A stretch of DNA of 64,000 nucleotides from Acinetobacter sp. ANC 4648. Lineage in GTDB: Bacteria > Pseudomonadota > Gammaproteobacteria > Pseudomonadales > Moraxellaceae. Numbering within the stretch: the first letter of the stretch is position 1; every line of letters starts with the position of its first letter. Positions 17,797 to 27,879 of this stretch are shown piece by piece. A program made the translations under genes and the position numbers. A model generated the notes under the pieces. That model worked only from the letters and a program-made list of their open reading frames with translations, ran no database searches and was not told the DNA's origin. The DNA lies in the NCBI RefSeq assembly GCF_002135345.1, contig NZ_NEGI01000002.1, positions 558,001-622,000 of the forward strand, read 5' to 3'.

Positions 17797-19128
17797 TTAA
17801 CCTTGTTGACGAGCTTGTTGCTCTTTCAACAATTCTTCATAACTTACAGCGGTATCAGTTACTTTAGCTGAAGCTAAAATGTAATCAACCACTTGATCTT
17901 CTAAGACAACGCCTTCAATTTGAGCACGTTGTTTTTCATCATTTTTGAAGTATTCAATCACTTCAGTTGGATCTTCGTAAGAAGAAGCCATATCATTGAT
18001 ATATGCTTCAACACGAGCTGGATCAACTTCAAGTTTCGCATCAGCTAAAACTTTGCTGACCAAGATGCCAAGTTTAACTGCTTTTTCAGCTTGTTCTTTA
18101 AACAAATCATCTGGAAGCATGCTGCTATCAAATGCTTGCGCACCTTGAGCACCAAACTGTTGAGTGAATTGTTGAATCATTTGTTGACGTTGACGGTCAA
18201 TTTCTTGAGCCATCATCGCAGCTGGAATTTCAATTTCGTTTGCAGCTACAAGCGCATCAAAAGTTGCACTTTTCACTTGGTTACGAAGGCCATTTTTCAC
18301 TTCACGTTCCATGTTTTTACGAACGTCAGCTTTTAATTTCTCAACGCCTTCTTCTTCAGTCAAACCAAAGATTTTAAGGAATTCAGCATCAATTTCTGGA
18401 AGTTTTGCTTTTTCAACTTGCTTCACAGTAATTTTGAATTGTGCTTGTTTTCCAGCAAGGTTTTCAGCTTGATAGTCTTCAGGGAAAGTAACATCAATTA
18501 CTTTCTCTTCGCCTTTCTTCATACCAATGATACCGTCTTCGAAGCCAGGGATCATACGACCTGAACCTAGAACAAGTTTAAAGTCTTCAGCAGCACCACC
18601 TTCAAACTTCTCACCATCAACAGTACCTTCGAAATCGAAAGTTACTTGCATATCTTTTTTAGCCATACCTTTGGTTTCAGCCCAAGTTTGGCGTTGCTTT
18701 TGTAAGTTTTCAAGCATTGCATCAACATCTTTGTCGTTGATTTCAGTTGCTTTACGCTCAATTTCTAAGCCTTCAAACTTAACATCTACTTCTGGGTAAA
18801 CTTCAACAGTTGCTTCATAAACTAAAGCATCAGCTGTATTTTCAACTTTATCAATGTTTGGCATGCCTACAGCATTGATTTTTTCTTGTTGAATTGCTTC
18901 AAAGACAGTGTCACGAATAACATCGTTAATCACTTCTTGATAGATACCCGCGCCATATTCACGACGTACAACGTCCAAAGGCACTTTACCTGGACGGAAG
19001 CCGTTAATCTTCGCAGTTTTGGCAGTGCGTTTTAAGCGAGCTTCAAATTGCTCGTTTACACGGCTCGTCGGTACAGATACATTTAAACGACGGGCAACGC
19101 CCGAAACCGCTTCAGAAGTTACTTGCAT
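17797..19128 (-). CDS. tig: Trigger factor
   Basis: Ribosome-bound chaperone with peptidyl-prolyl isomerase activity, 443 residues. The N-terminal ribosome-docking signature GFRPGKVP lies at about residues 43-50, the FKBP-type domain begins near [11 protein letters not shown] (about 160-240), and a long helical substrate-cradle C-domain follows. GAGGAAGCC precedes the ATG as ribosome-binding site. First gene of the tig, clpP, clpX order. Confidence 0.97.
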   Translation of the reverse strand: MQVTSEAVSGVARRLNVSVPTSRVNEQFEARLKRTAKTAKINGFRPGKVPLDVVRREYGAGIYQEVINDVIRDTVFEAIQQEKINAVGMPNIDKVENTADALVYEATVEVYPEVDVKFEGLEIERKATEINDKDVDAMLENLQKQRQTWAETKGMAKKDMQVTFDFEGTVDGEKFEGGAAEDFKLVLGSGRMIPGFEDGIIGMKKGEEKVIDVTFPEDYQAENLAGKQAQFKITVKQVEKAKLPEIDAEFLKIFGLTEEEGVEKLKADVRKNMEREVKNGLRNQVKSATFDALVAANEIEIPAAMMAQEIDRQRQQMIQQFTQQFGAQGAQAFDSSMLPDDLFKEQAEKAVKLGILVSKVLADAKLEVDPARVEAYINDMASSYEDPTEVIEYFKNDEKQRAQIEGVVLEDQVVDYILASAKVTDTAVSYEELLKEQQARQQG

Positions 19129-19541
19129 GGCTTCCTCGATATAGAAATAGTAGTTGCAATTTTTAAAGTGTCACATTATATGACAACATGCGAAGATATA
19201 CAAAATACCTGTGAAAATCATGCAATTTAAATTTTAATTTCAAGTTTTTAACGTTTTAATCAATGCGGTTTATTTATGGTTATTGCAAATATTTTCATAC
19301 TTTACAGTTTTATAAGTATTTACTCACGATCTCTCCTATTTTGTTACAGTCCGACACATTAGGTTTTTATATAAAATATATAGATAATAAATAGATGTAA
19401 TGATTAAGCTTCATTTTCAATTGTAGTAGTTAATTTAAATTAAAAATTCAATCGGTAATTTCAATCCAAAACTGATGCAATAATAAATAGTAATCATTAT
19501 TATTCGCATACAAATTTACATTTCTAATTTTGAGTCTCACC
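19129..19541. other. 413-bp divergent regulatory region between tig and piuA
   Basis: No supported gene. It is highly AT-rich and must contain both the tig promoter (left-pointing) and the piuA promoter (right-pointing). A Fur-like site occurs at 19483-19501. Confidence 0.6.
19483..19501 (+). promoter_or_regulatory. Candidate Fur box upstream of piuA
   Basis: ATAAATAGTAATCATTATT matches the right half of the Fur consensus (AATCATTAT) exactly and the left half partly. It is about 40 bases before the piuA start, consistent with iron repression of piuA and perhaps piuC. Confidence 0.65.
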
Positions 19542-21773
19542 ATGTCTTTCATCAAAACACGTAAAAAGATTGTGTCTTCTGCGATCGCATCTTCTTTATC
19601 TGTCGTTGCGGTTACAGCAATGGCGCAAGATGATGTAACACAACTCCCAACGATTCATGCACAGGCAAGTGCCGTACAACAACAAAGTTTTAAAGTTGAC
19701 CAATCTGCAAATACTAAATTTGTTGCCCCTCTGCTAGATACACCAAAATCAGTTTCTATTATTTCTAAACAACTGATTGAAGATACGCAAGTTACAACAT
19801 TAAGTGATGCATTACGTACTGTCTCAGGGATCACCCTAGGTGCAGGTGAAGGTGGTAACCCGAATGGCGACCGTCCATTTATTCGTGGTTATAACTCTGA
19901 AAGTTCAATCTATGTAGATGGCATACGTAACTCAACCTCACAAAATCGTGAAATGTTTGCCATTGAACAAGTCGAAGTAACCAAAGGTTCGGCTTCTGTT
20001 CTCGGTGGTGCAGGTTCTACCGGTGGTAGCATCAACATGATTTCTAAAGTTGCTAAAAAAGGTGACTTTTTAGAAGGTTCTGTTGCAGGCGGTACAGATA
20101 ACTATCAGCGTATCACTTTAGATGGCAACAAAGATTTTGGTAATGGTATTGCAGCTCGTGTAGCAGTAATGGGTCATCATAATGAAAAAGCCGGTCAAAA
20201 AGATGGTGCTGAATACAAACGTGCAGGTATTGCACCTAGTATTACCTTTGGTATTGATACTCCAACACGTGCAACTTTAAGTTATTACTATTTGAAATCT
20301 GACGATACACCCGATTCAGGTGTTCCATATAGCTATAATGCTGCTAAAAAAGCAACTGAAGGAAAACCTGTTGATGTTAAACAAGGTATTTACTATGGAT
20401 TGCAACAACGTGACTTTCAAAAGCAAGAAAATCAAATTGGCACCATTAAGTTAGAACATGATTTAACAGATAACCTAACCATTAGTAATACAGCTGTATA
20501 CAACAAAGCAACCAATGATTACCTGTGGACTCAGCCTGACGATTCCAAAGGTAATGTGCTCAATGACAAAGTATGGCGCCGTATAAATTCACGTATTACT
20601 GATACTGAAATCTTTACAGATCAACTTGCGTTAACAGGCAAGTTCAATACAGGCATGTTAAAGCACAAGTTTAATGTAGGTGCTGAATATAGCGACCAGC
20701 AATCTGACAAGGGTGGCTATTTAACGACTTATCCTGGTTATGCTGGTTCAACAACTGGTGGATTTAATAGTAATTGTAAGATTAATGATGCGTGGTGTAC
20801 GTCACTAACAAATCCAAATCCTAAGCAACCTTGGTTAGGTACATCAGTCGCGGATAAGAACGTTACAACGACCAAAACTAATATTACTTCAGTTTATTTA
20901 CTGGATAATATTGAGTTCACACCTAAATGGTTACTTGATCTTGGTTTACGTTGGGATAAATTTGAAACTGAACAAACCACCAATGCTACAGGTGCTAAAA
21001 TTAAAAATGATAGTGACTTTTTCACTTATCAGGCTGGTTTAACATTTAAACCTGTTGAAAATGGTTCAATTTATGCAAGTATTGCAACTTCTGCAAACCC
21101 AGTGGGTGTAGATGCTGGTGATGGTTCTGAGGCGATTGGTCAAGCCTATATGGATCTAGACCCTGAAGAAAGCCGCACTTTTGAAATTGGTACAAAATGG
21201 GATTTACTCAATGATCGCTTAAACTTAACTGCAGCGATTTTCCGTACTGAAAAACAAAATACCCGTATTCAAATAGATGCAGGTACATATACCAATGGCG
21301 GCGAAACTAAAGTTGATGGCTTAGAACTTGGCTTAAATGGTAAAGTTACTGATAAGTGGGCTATTTCTGCTGGTTATACATACCTCGACAGTGAAAATGT
21401 AAACCCTGGTCCATCTTGTAACCGTGCAGGCGTATGTACTGCTGACAACCCTGCTAAGGGTAAACAAATGCAAAATGTGCCTAAGAACTCAGCAACTCTT
21501 TGGACAACCTATCAAGTACTTCCACAACTTAATTTAGGCGTTGGCGCAATTGCAATGGATAAAGTCTATGGTGATGCTGCTAATACTAAATGGGTTCCAG
21601 GTTATGTACGCTACGATGCTATGGCACGTTATAACGTAAACAAGAATGTTGACTTACAACTCAACTTAAACAACCTTTCTGACAAACGTTACTTTACCAA
21701 AGCCTATGCATCTCATTATGCATCTGAAGCTGAAGGCCGTAGTGCAGTATTGTCTGTGAACTTCAAGTATTAA
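19542..21773 (+). CDS. piuA: TonB-dependent catecholate siderophore receptor PiuA/Fiu type
   Basis: Outer-membrane receptor of 743 residues. The start at 19542 is an ATG giving a signal peptide (basic MSFIKTRKK, hydrophobic core, cut after VTAMA); a TTG 12 bases earlier is less likely. The plug shows LLDTPKSVSIISKQ, RPFIRGYNSESSIYVDGIRN and EVTKGSASVLGGAGSTGGSI. The barrel ends GRSAVLSVNFKY with a terminal aromatic. Pairing with a PiuC dioxygenase next door is the basis for calling it PiuA/Fiu. PiuA-type receptors are known entry routes for catechol-type siderophore conjugates. A Fur-like site precedes it. Confidence 0.9.
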   Translation: MSFIKTRKKIVSSAIASSLSVVAVTAMAQDDVTQLPTIHAQASAVQQQSFKVDQSANTKFVAPLLDTPKSVSIISKQLIEDTQVTTLSDALRTVSGITLGAGEGGNPNGDRPFIRGYNSESSIYVDGIRNSTSQNREMFAIEQVEVTKGSASVLGGAGSTGGSINMISKVAKKGDFLEGSVAGGTDNYQRITLDGNKDFGNGIAARVAVMGHHNEKAGQKDGAEYKRAGIAPSITFGIDTPTRATLSYYYLKSDDTPDSGVPYSYNAAKKATEGKPVDVKQGIYYGLQQRDFQKQENQIGTIKLEHDLTDNLTISNTAVYNKATNDYLWTQPDDSKGNVLNDKVWRRINSRITDTEIFTDQLALTGKFNTGMLKHKFNVGAEYSDQQSDKGGYLTTYPGYAGSTTGGFNSNCKINDAWCTSLTNPNPKQPWLGTSVADKNVTTTKTNITSVYLLDNIEFTPKWLLDLGLRWDKFETEQTTNATGAKIKNDSDFFTYQAGLTFKPVENGSIYASIATSANPVGVDAGDGSEAIGQAYMDLDPEESRTFEIGTKWDLLNDRLNLTAAIFRTEKQNTRIQIDAGTYTNGGETKVDGLELGLNGKVTDKWAISAGYTYLDSENVNPGPSCNRAGVCTADNPAKGKQMQNVPKNSATLWTTYQVLPQLNLGVGAIAMDKVYGDAANTKWVPGYVRYDAMARYNVNKNVDLQLNLNNLSDKRYFTKAYASHYASEAEGRSAVLSVNFKY

Positions 21774-21811
21774 AATCTAAAAATCCCATAAATATTTTAT
21801 GGATTTAATGT

Positions 21812-21842
21812 AAAATAGCCTCTATTCGTAGAGGCTATTTTT
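21812..21842 (+). terminator. Terminator between piuA and piuC
   Basis: Perfect 13-bp stem AAAATAGCCTCTA / TAGAGGCTATTTT closed by a TTCG tetraloop, with T's at the end. A second hairpin (about 21781-21806, AAATCC... GGATTT) precedes it. This would reduce read-through into piuC. Confidence 0.88.
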
Positions 21843-21879
21843 ATAAATCAAGTATTTATATATTTAAAGGTGTATTGCC

Positions 21880-22563
21880 GTGATTCATCATATTCCAAAC
21901 GTACTCAGCAAAGAACAAGTTCAATATTTCCGCACAGAAATGAATCAAGTTGAATGGGTAAATGGCAAAGTGACCGCAGGCACACTTTCAGCAACCGTCA
22001 AACAAAATCAACAACTGCCAGAAGACAATCCACTCACTCATCATTTAAGTAACATTATTTTAGAGGCTTTAGGTCAACATCCCTTATTCCTTTCTGCTGC
22101 CATTCCACTGGATATCATCCCGCCCCTGTTCAACCGTTACGAAAATAATGAATCTTTTGGTTTTCATGTTGATAACTCGATTCGACGCATCCGTGGTACC
22201 AATGATCGCTTAAGAACCGACTTGTCTTGTACCGTTTTCTTAACTGAACCAGATGAATATGAAGGCGGTGAACTGGTGATTGAAGATACTTACGGCTACC
22301 ATGAAGTTAAACTTCCTGCGGGCGATATGATCCTTTACCCCTCTACCAGCCTACATGAAGTCACTGCAATCACATCGGGTTGCCGTATTGCTTCATTTTT
22401 CTGGGTACAAAGTATGATTCGTGATGATGCTGATCGCTATATGCTGTTTAACTTAGATCAAACTGTGCAAAATTTACGGCTAGAGCTGGGTGATCAACAT
22501 AAAGAAGTTATTAAATTGACCAATATGTATCATAATTTAATGCGTAAATGGGCTGAAATTTAG
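21880..22563 (+). CDS. piuC: PKHD-type Fe(II)/2-oxoglutarate hydroxylase PiuC (YbiX)
   Basis: Non-haem iron dioxygenase of 227 residues. GFHVDNSIR supplies the HxD iron ligands (about residues 96-98), and [21 protein letters not shown] supplies the distal His and the 2-oxoglutarate Arg region. The start is GTG with AAAGGTG upstream. Family members sit next to Fiu/PiuA receptors and are linked to iron homeostasis; the substrate is not settled. It is separated from piuA by a strong terminator, so a separate promoter or read-through is needed. Confidence 0.93.
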   Translation: MIHHIPNVLSKEQVQYFRTEMNQVEWVNGKVTAGTLSATVKQNQQLPEDNPLTHHLSNIILEALGQHPLFLSAAIPLDIIPPLFNRYENNESFGFHVDNSIRRIRGTNDRLRTDLSCTVFLTEPDEYEGGELVIEDTYGYHEVKLPAGDMILYPSTSLHEVTAITSGCRIASFFWVQSMIRDDADRYMLFNLDQTVQNLRLELGDQHKEVIKLTNMYHNLMRKWAEI

Positions 22564-22925
22564 TTGTTTTGTAGACGCTCAGGCCTATTTTAACGAGAGT
22601 ATCTTCCACAAAATAAATCAATATAGAATATATTTTTCAAAATTATAAAATTTTCAGGAAATTTTTCTCTTATTTTAAGTTTTCCTCATAAATTAAGGGA
22701 ATTATTTCCGAACCAACTCTTTTAAAATTAATCTCAAGTTAATCCATTTACAAGATAACTGAGTTTTACTTTATGCCGTGTTACATCCACGCATAATTTT
22801 ATGCCACTTTAGGCGATAGGACTCCGAAATATACTTGTAAATCGCTAGAATAGACATAATCTATACGCGTAGTAAGTTGCCTTTACCCAAGATTAGAGCA
22901 ACCGATACTACACAAGGAGTTTCAC
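22564..22925. other. 362-bp leader region of leuA
   Basis: No gene supported. A 7-codon ORF at 22773-22796 lacks leucine codons, so it is not a classical leu attenuator peptide. An interrupted hairpin at 22869-22911 (GTAGT-AA-GTTGC / GCAAC-CGAT-ACTAC) lies directly before the AAGGAG ribosome-binding site. A promoter-like TTGTAA...TAATCT pair lies just upstream of it around 22836-22862, which would put the hairpin in the mRNA leader. Confidence 0.5.
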
Positions 22926-24623
22926 ATGATGTTGGCAGATCCAAGTAAAAAATATCGTCGCATGTACCAACGTGTGGACTTACCAGACCGTCAATGGCCA
23001 AATAACGAAATCAATAAAGCGCCTATTTGGATGAGTACCGACTTACGCGACGGTAATCAAGCGATCTTTGAGCCAATGAACATTGAACAAAAATTTAAAA
23101 TGTTTCAAATGTTGGTCAAAATTGGTTTTAAACATATTGAAATTGGCTTCCCTTCTGCCTCTCAAATTGATTTTGATTTCACACGTAAGTTGATCGAAGA
23201 AGGTCATATTCCTGATGATGTTTATATCGAAGTTTTAGTTCAAGCACGCGATCATTTGATTCAGCGTACTTTTGAAGCTTTAGACGGTGCTAAACGCGCC
23301 ATCGTCCATATTTACAACTCAAACTCTCCGACCTTTCGTCAAAAAGTATTAAATGTTGATGTGGCTGGTGCCAAAAAATTGGCTATGAATGCAGCTGAAA
23401 AAGTTAAAGAATATGCAGCACAATACCCCGCTACAGATTGGATCTTCCAATATAGCCCTGAATGTTTTTCTGCAACTGAATTAGAGGTTGCCAAAGATGT
23501 TTGTGATGCAGTGACCGAAATTTGGGAAGCATCACCAAACAATAAAGTAATTTTGAACTTACCTGCAACCGTTGAAGTTTCTGGCCCGCACGTGTATGCC
23601 GATCAAATTGAGTGGATGCACCGTAACTTACAACGTCGTGATGGGGTGATTATCTCTGTACATTGTCACAATGACCGTGGTTGTGGGATTGCAGCATCAG
23701 AGTTAGCCATTATGGCTGGCGCAGATCGTGTTGAAGGTTGCGTCTTTGGTAATGGTGAACGTACCGGTAATGTAGATGTTGCTGCCATTGCCTTGAATAT
23801 GTATACCCAAGGTGTTGCACCAGAATTGGATTTTTCTAATATCAATGAAATTATTGCCACGGTTGAAGAATGTACTGGTTTACCTGTACACCCACGTCAT
23901 CCGTATGCAGGTGATTTAGTCTTTACTGCTTTCTCTGGCTCACATCAAGACGCGATTAAAAAAGGCTTCGAATTCCAAAAAGGTGAAGAAATTTGGGATA
24001 TGCCATACTTACCTATCGATCCAAAAGATTTAGGTCGTGATTATGATGCCGTTATTCGTGTCAATAGTCAGTCAGGTAAAGGTGGGATCGCATATTTATT
24101 AGAATCTAATTACAACGTGGTATTACCACGTCGTTTACAGATTGAATTCTCTCAAAAAGTTCAGCAACATACCGATGAACAAGGCACTGAAATTACCTCG
24201 CAAGAAATTTGGAACTTATTCCAAGAGACCTATGTGGCAGTCAAAGATGCACATTATTCTGCGAAAAATTACAGATTATCGGATGATAACGGCAATCAAG
24301 TGATTGAGCTTGATTTGGTGGTCGATGGTGAAACTCAGCACTTACGCGGTGAAGGTAACGGTCCTATTTCTGCCATCTTAAATGCCTTACAGTTACCTAT
24401 TGACGTATTGAGTTATGAAGAGCGTAGCATTAGCTCTGGTGCGCATGCTAAAGCCTTAGCCTTGATTGAACTTCAAGTCAAAGGTACAGGTAAATCTGCA
24501 TTTGGTGCAGGCGTACACGACAATATTGTGACCTCTTCAATCGAAGCGATTATTGCATGTACCAACCGCTTGATAGAACAAGGTGTGTTAAGTACTAAAC
24601 AAGTAATTGCTGCTGCGGTATAA
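22926..24623 (+). CDS. leuA: 2-isopropylmalate synthase (long type)
   Basis: First committed step of leucine synthesis: acetyl-CoA plus 2-ketoisovalerate to 2-isopropylmalate. It is 565 residues, the LeuA type 2 form. MSTDLRDGNQA supplies the metal-binding Asp region, SVHCHNDRGCG the HxH metal ligands, and GNGERTGNVD the second signature. A C-terminal LeuA allosteric domain (about 430-565) follows. AAGGAG lies six bases before the ATG. leuBCD are not adjacent. Confidence 0.95.
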   Translation: MMLADPSKKYRRMYQRVDLPDRQWPNNEINKAPIWMSTDLRDGNQAIFEPMNIEQKFKMFQMLVKIGFKHIEIGFPSASQIDFDFTRKLIEEGHIPDDVYIEVLVQARDHLIQRTFEALDGAKRAIVHIYNSNSPTFRQKVLNVDVAGAKKLAMNAAEKVKEYAAQYPATDWIFQYSPECFSATELEVAKDVCDAVTEIWEASPNNKVILNLPATVEVSGPHVYADQIEWMHRNLQRRDGVIISVHCHNDRGCGIAASELAIMAGADRVEGCVFGNGERTGNVDVAAIALNMYTQGVAPELDFSNINEIIATVEECTGLPVHPRHPYAGDLVFTAFSGSHQDAIKKGFEFQKGEEIWDMPYLPIDPKDLGRDYDAVIRVNSQSGKGGIAYLLESNYNVVLPRRLQIEFSQKVQQHTDEQGTEITSQEIWNLFQETYVAVKDAHYSAKNYRLSDDNGNQVIELDLVVDGETQHLRGEGNGPISAILNALQLPIDVLSYEERSISSGAHAKALALIELQVKGTGKSAFGAGVHDNIVTSSIEAIIACTNRLIEQGVLSTKQVIAAAV

Positions 24624-24660
24624 GCAATAACGATATGTAATAGCACTATAAATTACTTTT

Positions 24661-24690
24661 GAAAGGATATCCTCGGTGGTATCCTTTTGT
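24661..24690 (+). terminator. Terminator of leuA
   Basis: AAAGGATA / TATCCTTT stem plus TTGTT tail, 40 bases past leuA. It ends 36 bases before the preferred metX start. Confidence 0.75.
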
Positions 24691-24725
24691 TATTCATCCT
24701 AAAGATTTTAAGGCGAATTATTCCT

Positions 24726-25886
24726 GTGTCTTTTCCAGCTGACTCGGTGGGCATCGTTAGCCCGCAAAAATTCCAATTTGAAGAACCTTTAGAGCTTGAA
24801 TGTGGCCGTATATTGCCACGTTTTGACATCATGGTTGAAACCTACGGTAAACTCAATGCAGATAAATCCAATGCCATTTTACTGTGTCATGCATTATCAG
24901 GACATCATCATGCCGCAGGTTACCATCATGCCGATGATAAAAAACCAGGCTGGTGGGATGCTTGTATTGGACCTGGAAAAGCCATTGATACCTCTAAATT
25001 TTTTGTGGTGGCACTGAATAATATTGGCGGTTGTAGCGGCTCCACTGGACCAACATCACCCAATCCTGAAAATGATAATCTGCCTTATGGCCCTGACTTT
25101 CCTTTAGTTACAGTTCGTGATTGGGTCAAGACCCAAGCCATGCTATCTGATCGTTTAAATATTGAAGTGTGGTATGCCATTATTGGTGGTTCACTCGGTG
25201 GCATGCAAGCCTTACAGTGGTCAGTTGACTATCCAGATCGTCTACAAAATTGCGTGATTATTGCCAGCGCTCCCAAGCTTTCAGCACAAAATATTGCCTT
25301 TAATGAAGTAGCACGTCAGTCGATTTTGTCTGATCCAGATTTTCATAACGGCCGCTATTTAGAACAAGACAGTTACCCTAAGCGTGGTTTAATTTTGGCA
25401 CGTATGGTCGGACATATTACCTATTTGTCTGAAGAAGCCATGAAACAAAAATTTGGGCGTGACTTAAAATCTGGCAACTTTATGTACGGCTTTGATGTTG
25501 AGTTCCAAGTTGAAAGCTATCTTCGTTATCAAGGTGAACAATTCAGTCGTAACTTTGACGCCAATACTTATCTCATTATGACCAAAGCTTTGGATTATTT
25601 TGATCCAGCACGTGAATATGACTTATCGTTAACGCAAGCGATGTTGAAGACCCAATGCCGCTTTTTAGTCGTGTCATTTACTACAGATTGGCGTTTTAGT
25701 CCGCAACGCTCACAAGAAATTGTGGATGCACTGATTAGCAGTCATAAACCTGTCAGTTATATCGATATTGATGCAGAACAAGGGCATGATTCATTTCTAT
25801 TCCCTATTCCGCTGTATGTAAAAACATTACGTGCATTTTTAGGTGGCCCTGAGCACCTTGAAGCAACACCTCAGGAGACTGTGTAA
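24726..25886 (+). CDS. metX: Homoserine O-acetyltransferase
   Basis: Acetylates homoserine for methionine synthesis. It is an alpha/beta hydrolase-fold enzyme of 386 residues from the GTG at 24726. Nucleophile elbow is [12 protein letters not shown], and the histidine is in [16 protein letters not shown]-like positions are not obvious but the length and [17 protein letters not shown] segments fit. An upstream in-frame start (24687) lies inside the leuA terminator, while AAGGCG precedes the GTG. The stop overlaps the metW start (TAATG). Confidence 0.94.
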   Translation: MSFPADSVGIVSPQKFQFEEPLELECGRILPRFDIMVETYGKLNADKSNAILLCHALSGHHHAAGYHHADDKKPGWWDACIGPGKAIDTSKFFVVALNNIGGCSGSTGPTSPNPENDNLPYGPDFPLVTVRDWVKTQAMLSDRLNIEVWYAIIGGSLGGMQALQWSVDYPDRLQNCVIIASAPKLSAQNIAFNEVARQSILSDPDFHNGRYLEQDSYPKRGLILARMVGHITYLSEEAMKQKFGRDLKSGNFMYGFDVEFQVESYLRYQGEQFSRNFDANTYLIMTKALDYFDPAREYDLSLTQAMLKTQCRFLVVSFTTDWRFSPQRSQEIVDALISSHKPVSYIDIDAEQGHDSFLFPIPLYVKTLRAFLGGPEHLEATPQETV

Positions 25887-26479
25887 TGCGTATAGATCAA
25901 CAACTCGCTGAAAAATGGATTACCCCAGGTGCCAGTGTGCTTGATTTAGGCTGTGGGGATGGCGAATTATTGTCACAAATGAGCAAAAAACAGCAAATCC
26001 GTGCATACGGTTTAGAAATTGATCAAGAAAAGATTGCAATTGCGGTCAGTCGAGGGTTAAATATTATTCAACAAGACTTAAATCTCGGTTTGGGACGCTT
26101 TGCTGATCAGTCTTTTGACTATGTCGTTATGGCACAAGCATTGCAAGCTGTTGATGCACCTGATGTTTTGTTAAGAGATATGGTGCGCGTAGGGAAACAA
26201 GCAATTATCACCTTTCCAAACTTTGCACATTGGAAGACACGTTCTTTCTTAGCAATCAAGGGAAGAATGCCTGTTTCCGAAGCACTACCCTATATGTGGT
26301 ACAATACGCCAAATATCCACTTATGTACCTTCCGTGATTTTGAAGCATTATGTGCAGAAAATCAGATTAAGATTATTAATCGACTCGCAGTGAATGGGAA
26401 CCAACAAGGTAGTATGTTGAGTAAGCATTTGCCTAATTTGTTCGGCGAAGTCGCTATTTATCGAGTGAGTGCTCTATGA
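25886..26479 (+). CDS. metW: Methionine biosynthesis protein MetW
   Basis: A 197-residue SAM-methyltransferase-fold protein with VLDLGCGDGELL (motif I). It lies directly after metX with a one-base overlap, the conserved metX-metW pair in proteobacteria. MetW is required with MetX for methionine synthesis in several proteobacteria. Its stop overlaps the next start by four bases (ATGA), suggesting translational coupling into the Sel1 gene. Confidence 0.94.
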   Translation: MRIDQQLAEKWITPGASVLDLGCGDGELLSQMSKKQQIRAYGLEIDQEKIAIAVSRGLNIIQQDLNLGLGRFADQSFDYVVMAQALQAVDAPDVLLRDMVRVGKQAIITFPNFAHWKTRSFLAIKGRMPVSEALPYMWYNTPNIHLCTFRDFEALCAENQIKIINRLAVNGNQQGSMLSKHLPNLFGEVAIYRVSAL

Positions 26480-27069
26480 AAAAAATATTATTAAGCAGTA
26501 CATTATTTTTTGGGCTGCTCAATGTTCAAGCCCATGCAGACTATATTCCACAGCAACAGCAATCTACTTCTGCAATGGCAGCACAATATGCGCATATGAG
26601 TGTTGCTGACTTACAGAAAGCAGCAAAAGCTGGACAACCTGCGGCTCAATTCTATCTAGCAACCCGATATCAATCGGGTAATGAAATTAGTAAAGATTTG
26701 AAACAAGCATTCACTTGGTTTAAGGCTGCGGCTGATCAAGGAATTTCATCTGCACAATTAAATGTTGGACGGATGTATGCCGATGGCATGGGTACATCTA
26801 CAAATGAAACGCTCGCTCGCCAATACTTTGAAAAAGCAGCCAGCCATGGTGACAACCGTGCCAGCTTTAACTTAGCGGTCATGGAAGAACAAAAGAAAAA
26901 CTACATGGGTGCATACCAATGGTATGAACTTTCTACCCGTGATGGCATGTTAGACAATAAAGTCATTAATATGTCTGAAACCAAGAAGACGGCATTGGCT
27001 GCAAACTTAACCCCTGATCAAATTCGTACCGCACGTGATCGTGCCGATAAATGGATTCAAGCGCAATAA
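26476..27069 (+). CDS. Sel1-repeat exported protein
   Basis: A 197-residue protein with a signal peptide (MKKILLSSTLFFGLLNVQAHA). After a Gln/Ser linker come about three Sel1/TPR-like repeats from residue 50, for example AAQFYLATRYQSG, AQLNVGRMYADGMGTS and ASFNLAVMEEQ. It is probably periplasmic and binds proteins. The ATG overlaps the metW stop by four bases, so it is translated with metX-metW, yet an enzymatic role in methionine synthesis is not implied by sequence. A terminator follows. Confidence 0.85.
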   Translation: MKKILLSSTLFFGLLNVQAHADYIPQQQQSTSAMAAQYAHMSVADLQKAAKAGQPAAQFYLATRYQSGNEISKDLKQAFTWFKAAADQGISSAQLNVGRMYADGMGTSTNETLARQYFEKAASHGDNRASFNLAVMEEQKKNYMGAYQWYELSTRDGMLDNKVINMSETKKTALAANLTPDQIRTARDRADKWIQAQ

Positions 27070-27086
27070 TTTTGCCCTACAATCTC

Positions 27087-27109
27087 AAGCACCTTCGGGT
27101 GCTTTTTTA
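27087..27109 (+). terminator. Terminator of metX-metW-sel1
   Basis: AAGCACC-TTCG-GGTGCTT with a T run, 17 bases after the stop. Confidence 0.92.
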
Positions 27110-27173
27110 TTAGCATCATATTCATTATAAAATCAGCTAAAATGATGACTATTCAAGATGGAAGCTTTTTATA

Positions 27174-27800
27174 ATGTCGACACAAGATTGGTTATCACAA
27201 GGAACTCTGGTACTCGCCAGTAACAACAAAGGTAAAATTGCTGAATTTACCAAAATGTTTGCCGAATTAAACCTACCTGTAGATGTTATTCCTCAAGGTC
27301 AGCTAAATATTGAAGATGCAATTGAAGATGGTTTAAGTTTTATCGAAAATGCCATTATTAAAGCCCGTCATGCTGCTCGTATTTCAGGTAAACCTGCGAT
27401 AGCAGATGATTCTGGTATCTGTGTACCGATATTGGGTGGTGCCCCAGGCATTTATTCTGCTCGCTATGCAGGGGAACATGGGGATGATGCGGCCAACAAC
27501 CTTAAACTTTTACAAGATCTCAAACCATTACGTCAGAGCAACGAAGCGATTCAAGGCATGTTTGTGTGCGTATTGGCACTTGTTCAACATACAGATGATC
27601 CTCTTCCTCAAATATTCCAAGGCATTTGGCAAGGTGAAGTTTTAGAACAAGCCCGTGGCGAAAATGGTTTTGGCTATGACCCACTGTTCTGGTTGCCTGA
27701 ACTGGGTATTTCGAGTGCTGAAATGTCAAAAGAAGAAAAGAATAAGATTAGTCATCGTGGTCAAGCGATGCAGTTATTCCGTAAAAGTTTAGTCAGCTAA
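27174..27800 (+). CDS. rdgB: dITP/XTP pyrophosphatase (Ham1/RdgB)
   Basis: Hydrolyses non-canonical purine nucleotides (dITP, XTP) to monophosphate and pyrophosphate, keeping them out of DNA. It is 208 residues. LASNNKGKIAEF is the N-terminal phosphate-binding motif, ADDSGICV holds the catalytic acid, and GENGFGYDPLF and ISHRGQA are the family C-terminal motifs. It has its own promoter region after the preceding terminator. Confidence 0.95.
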   Translation: MSTQDWLSQGTLVLASNNKGKIAEFTKMFAELNLPVDVIPQGQLNIEDAIEDGLSFIENAIIKARHAARISGKPAIADDSGICVPILGGAPGIYSARYAGEHGDDAANNLKLLQDLKPLRQSNEAIQGMFVCVLALVQHTDDPLPQIFQGIWQGEVLEQARGENGFGYDPLFWLPELGISSAEMSKEEKNKISHRGQAMQLFRKSLVS

Positions 27801-27836
27801 TCTATTCTTTTCCAAGATATGATTCAGTATTAGAAA

Positions 27837-27876
27837 GTAAATCCCCTCTGCTAGCGTGAAGGGTTTTACTTTTTAA
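27837..27876 (+). terminator. Probable terminator of rdgB
   Basis: GTAAA-T-CCC / GGG-T-TTTAC imperfect stem, followed by CTTTTT. It lies between the convergent rdgB and transporter genes. Confidence 0.6.
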
Positions 27877-27879
27877 AAA

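Noticed and set aside
22773..22796. Seven-codon ORF in the leuA leader as an attenuator peptide
   Set aside because: It contains no leucine codon and is not followed by a terminator-antiterminator pair.
24687..24725. Longer N-terminus for metX
   Set aside because: It would lie inside the leuA terminator and lacks a ribosome-binding site; GTG at 24726 fits better.
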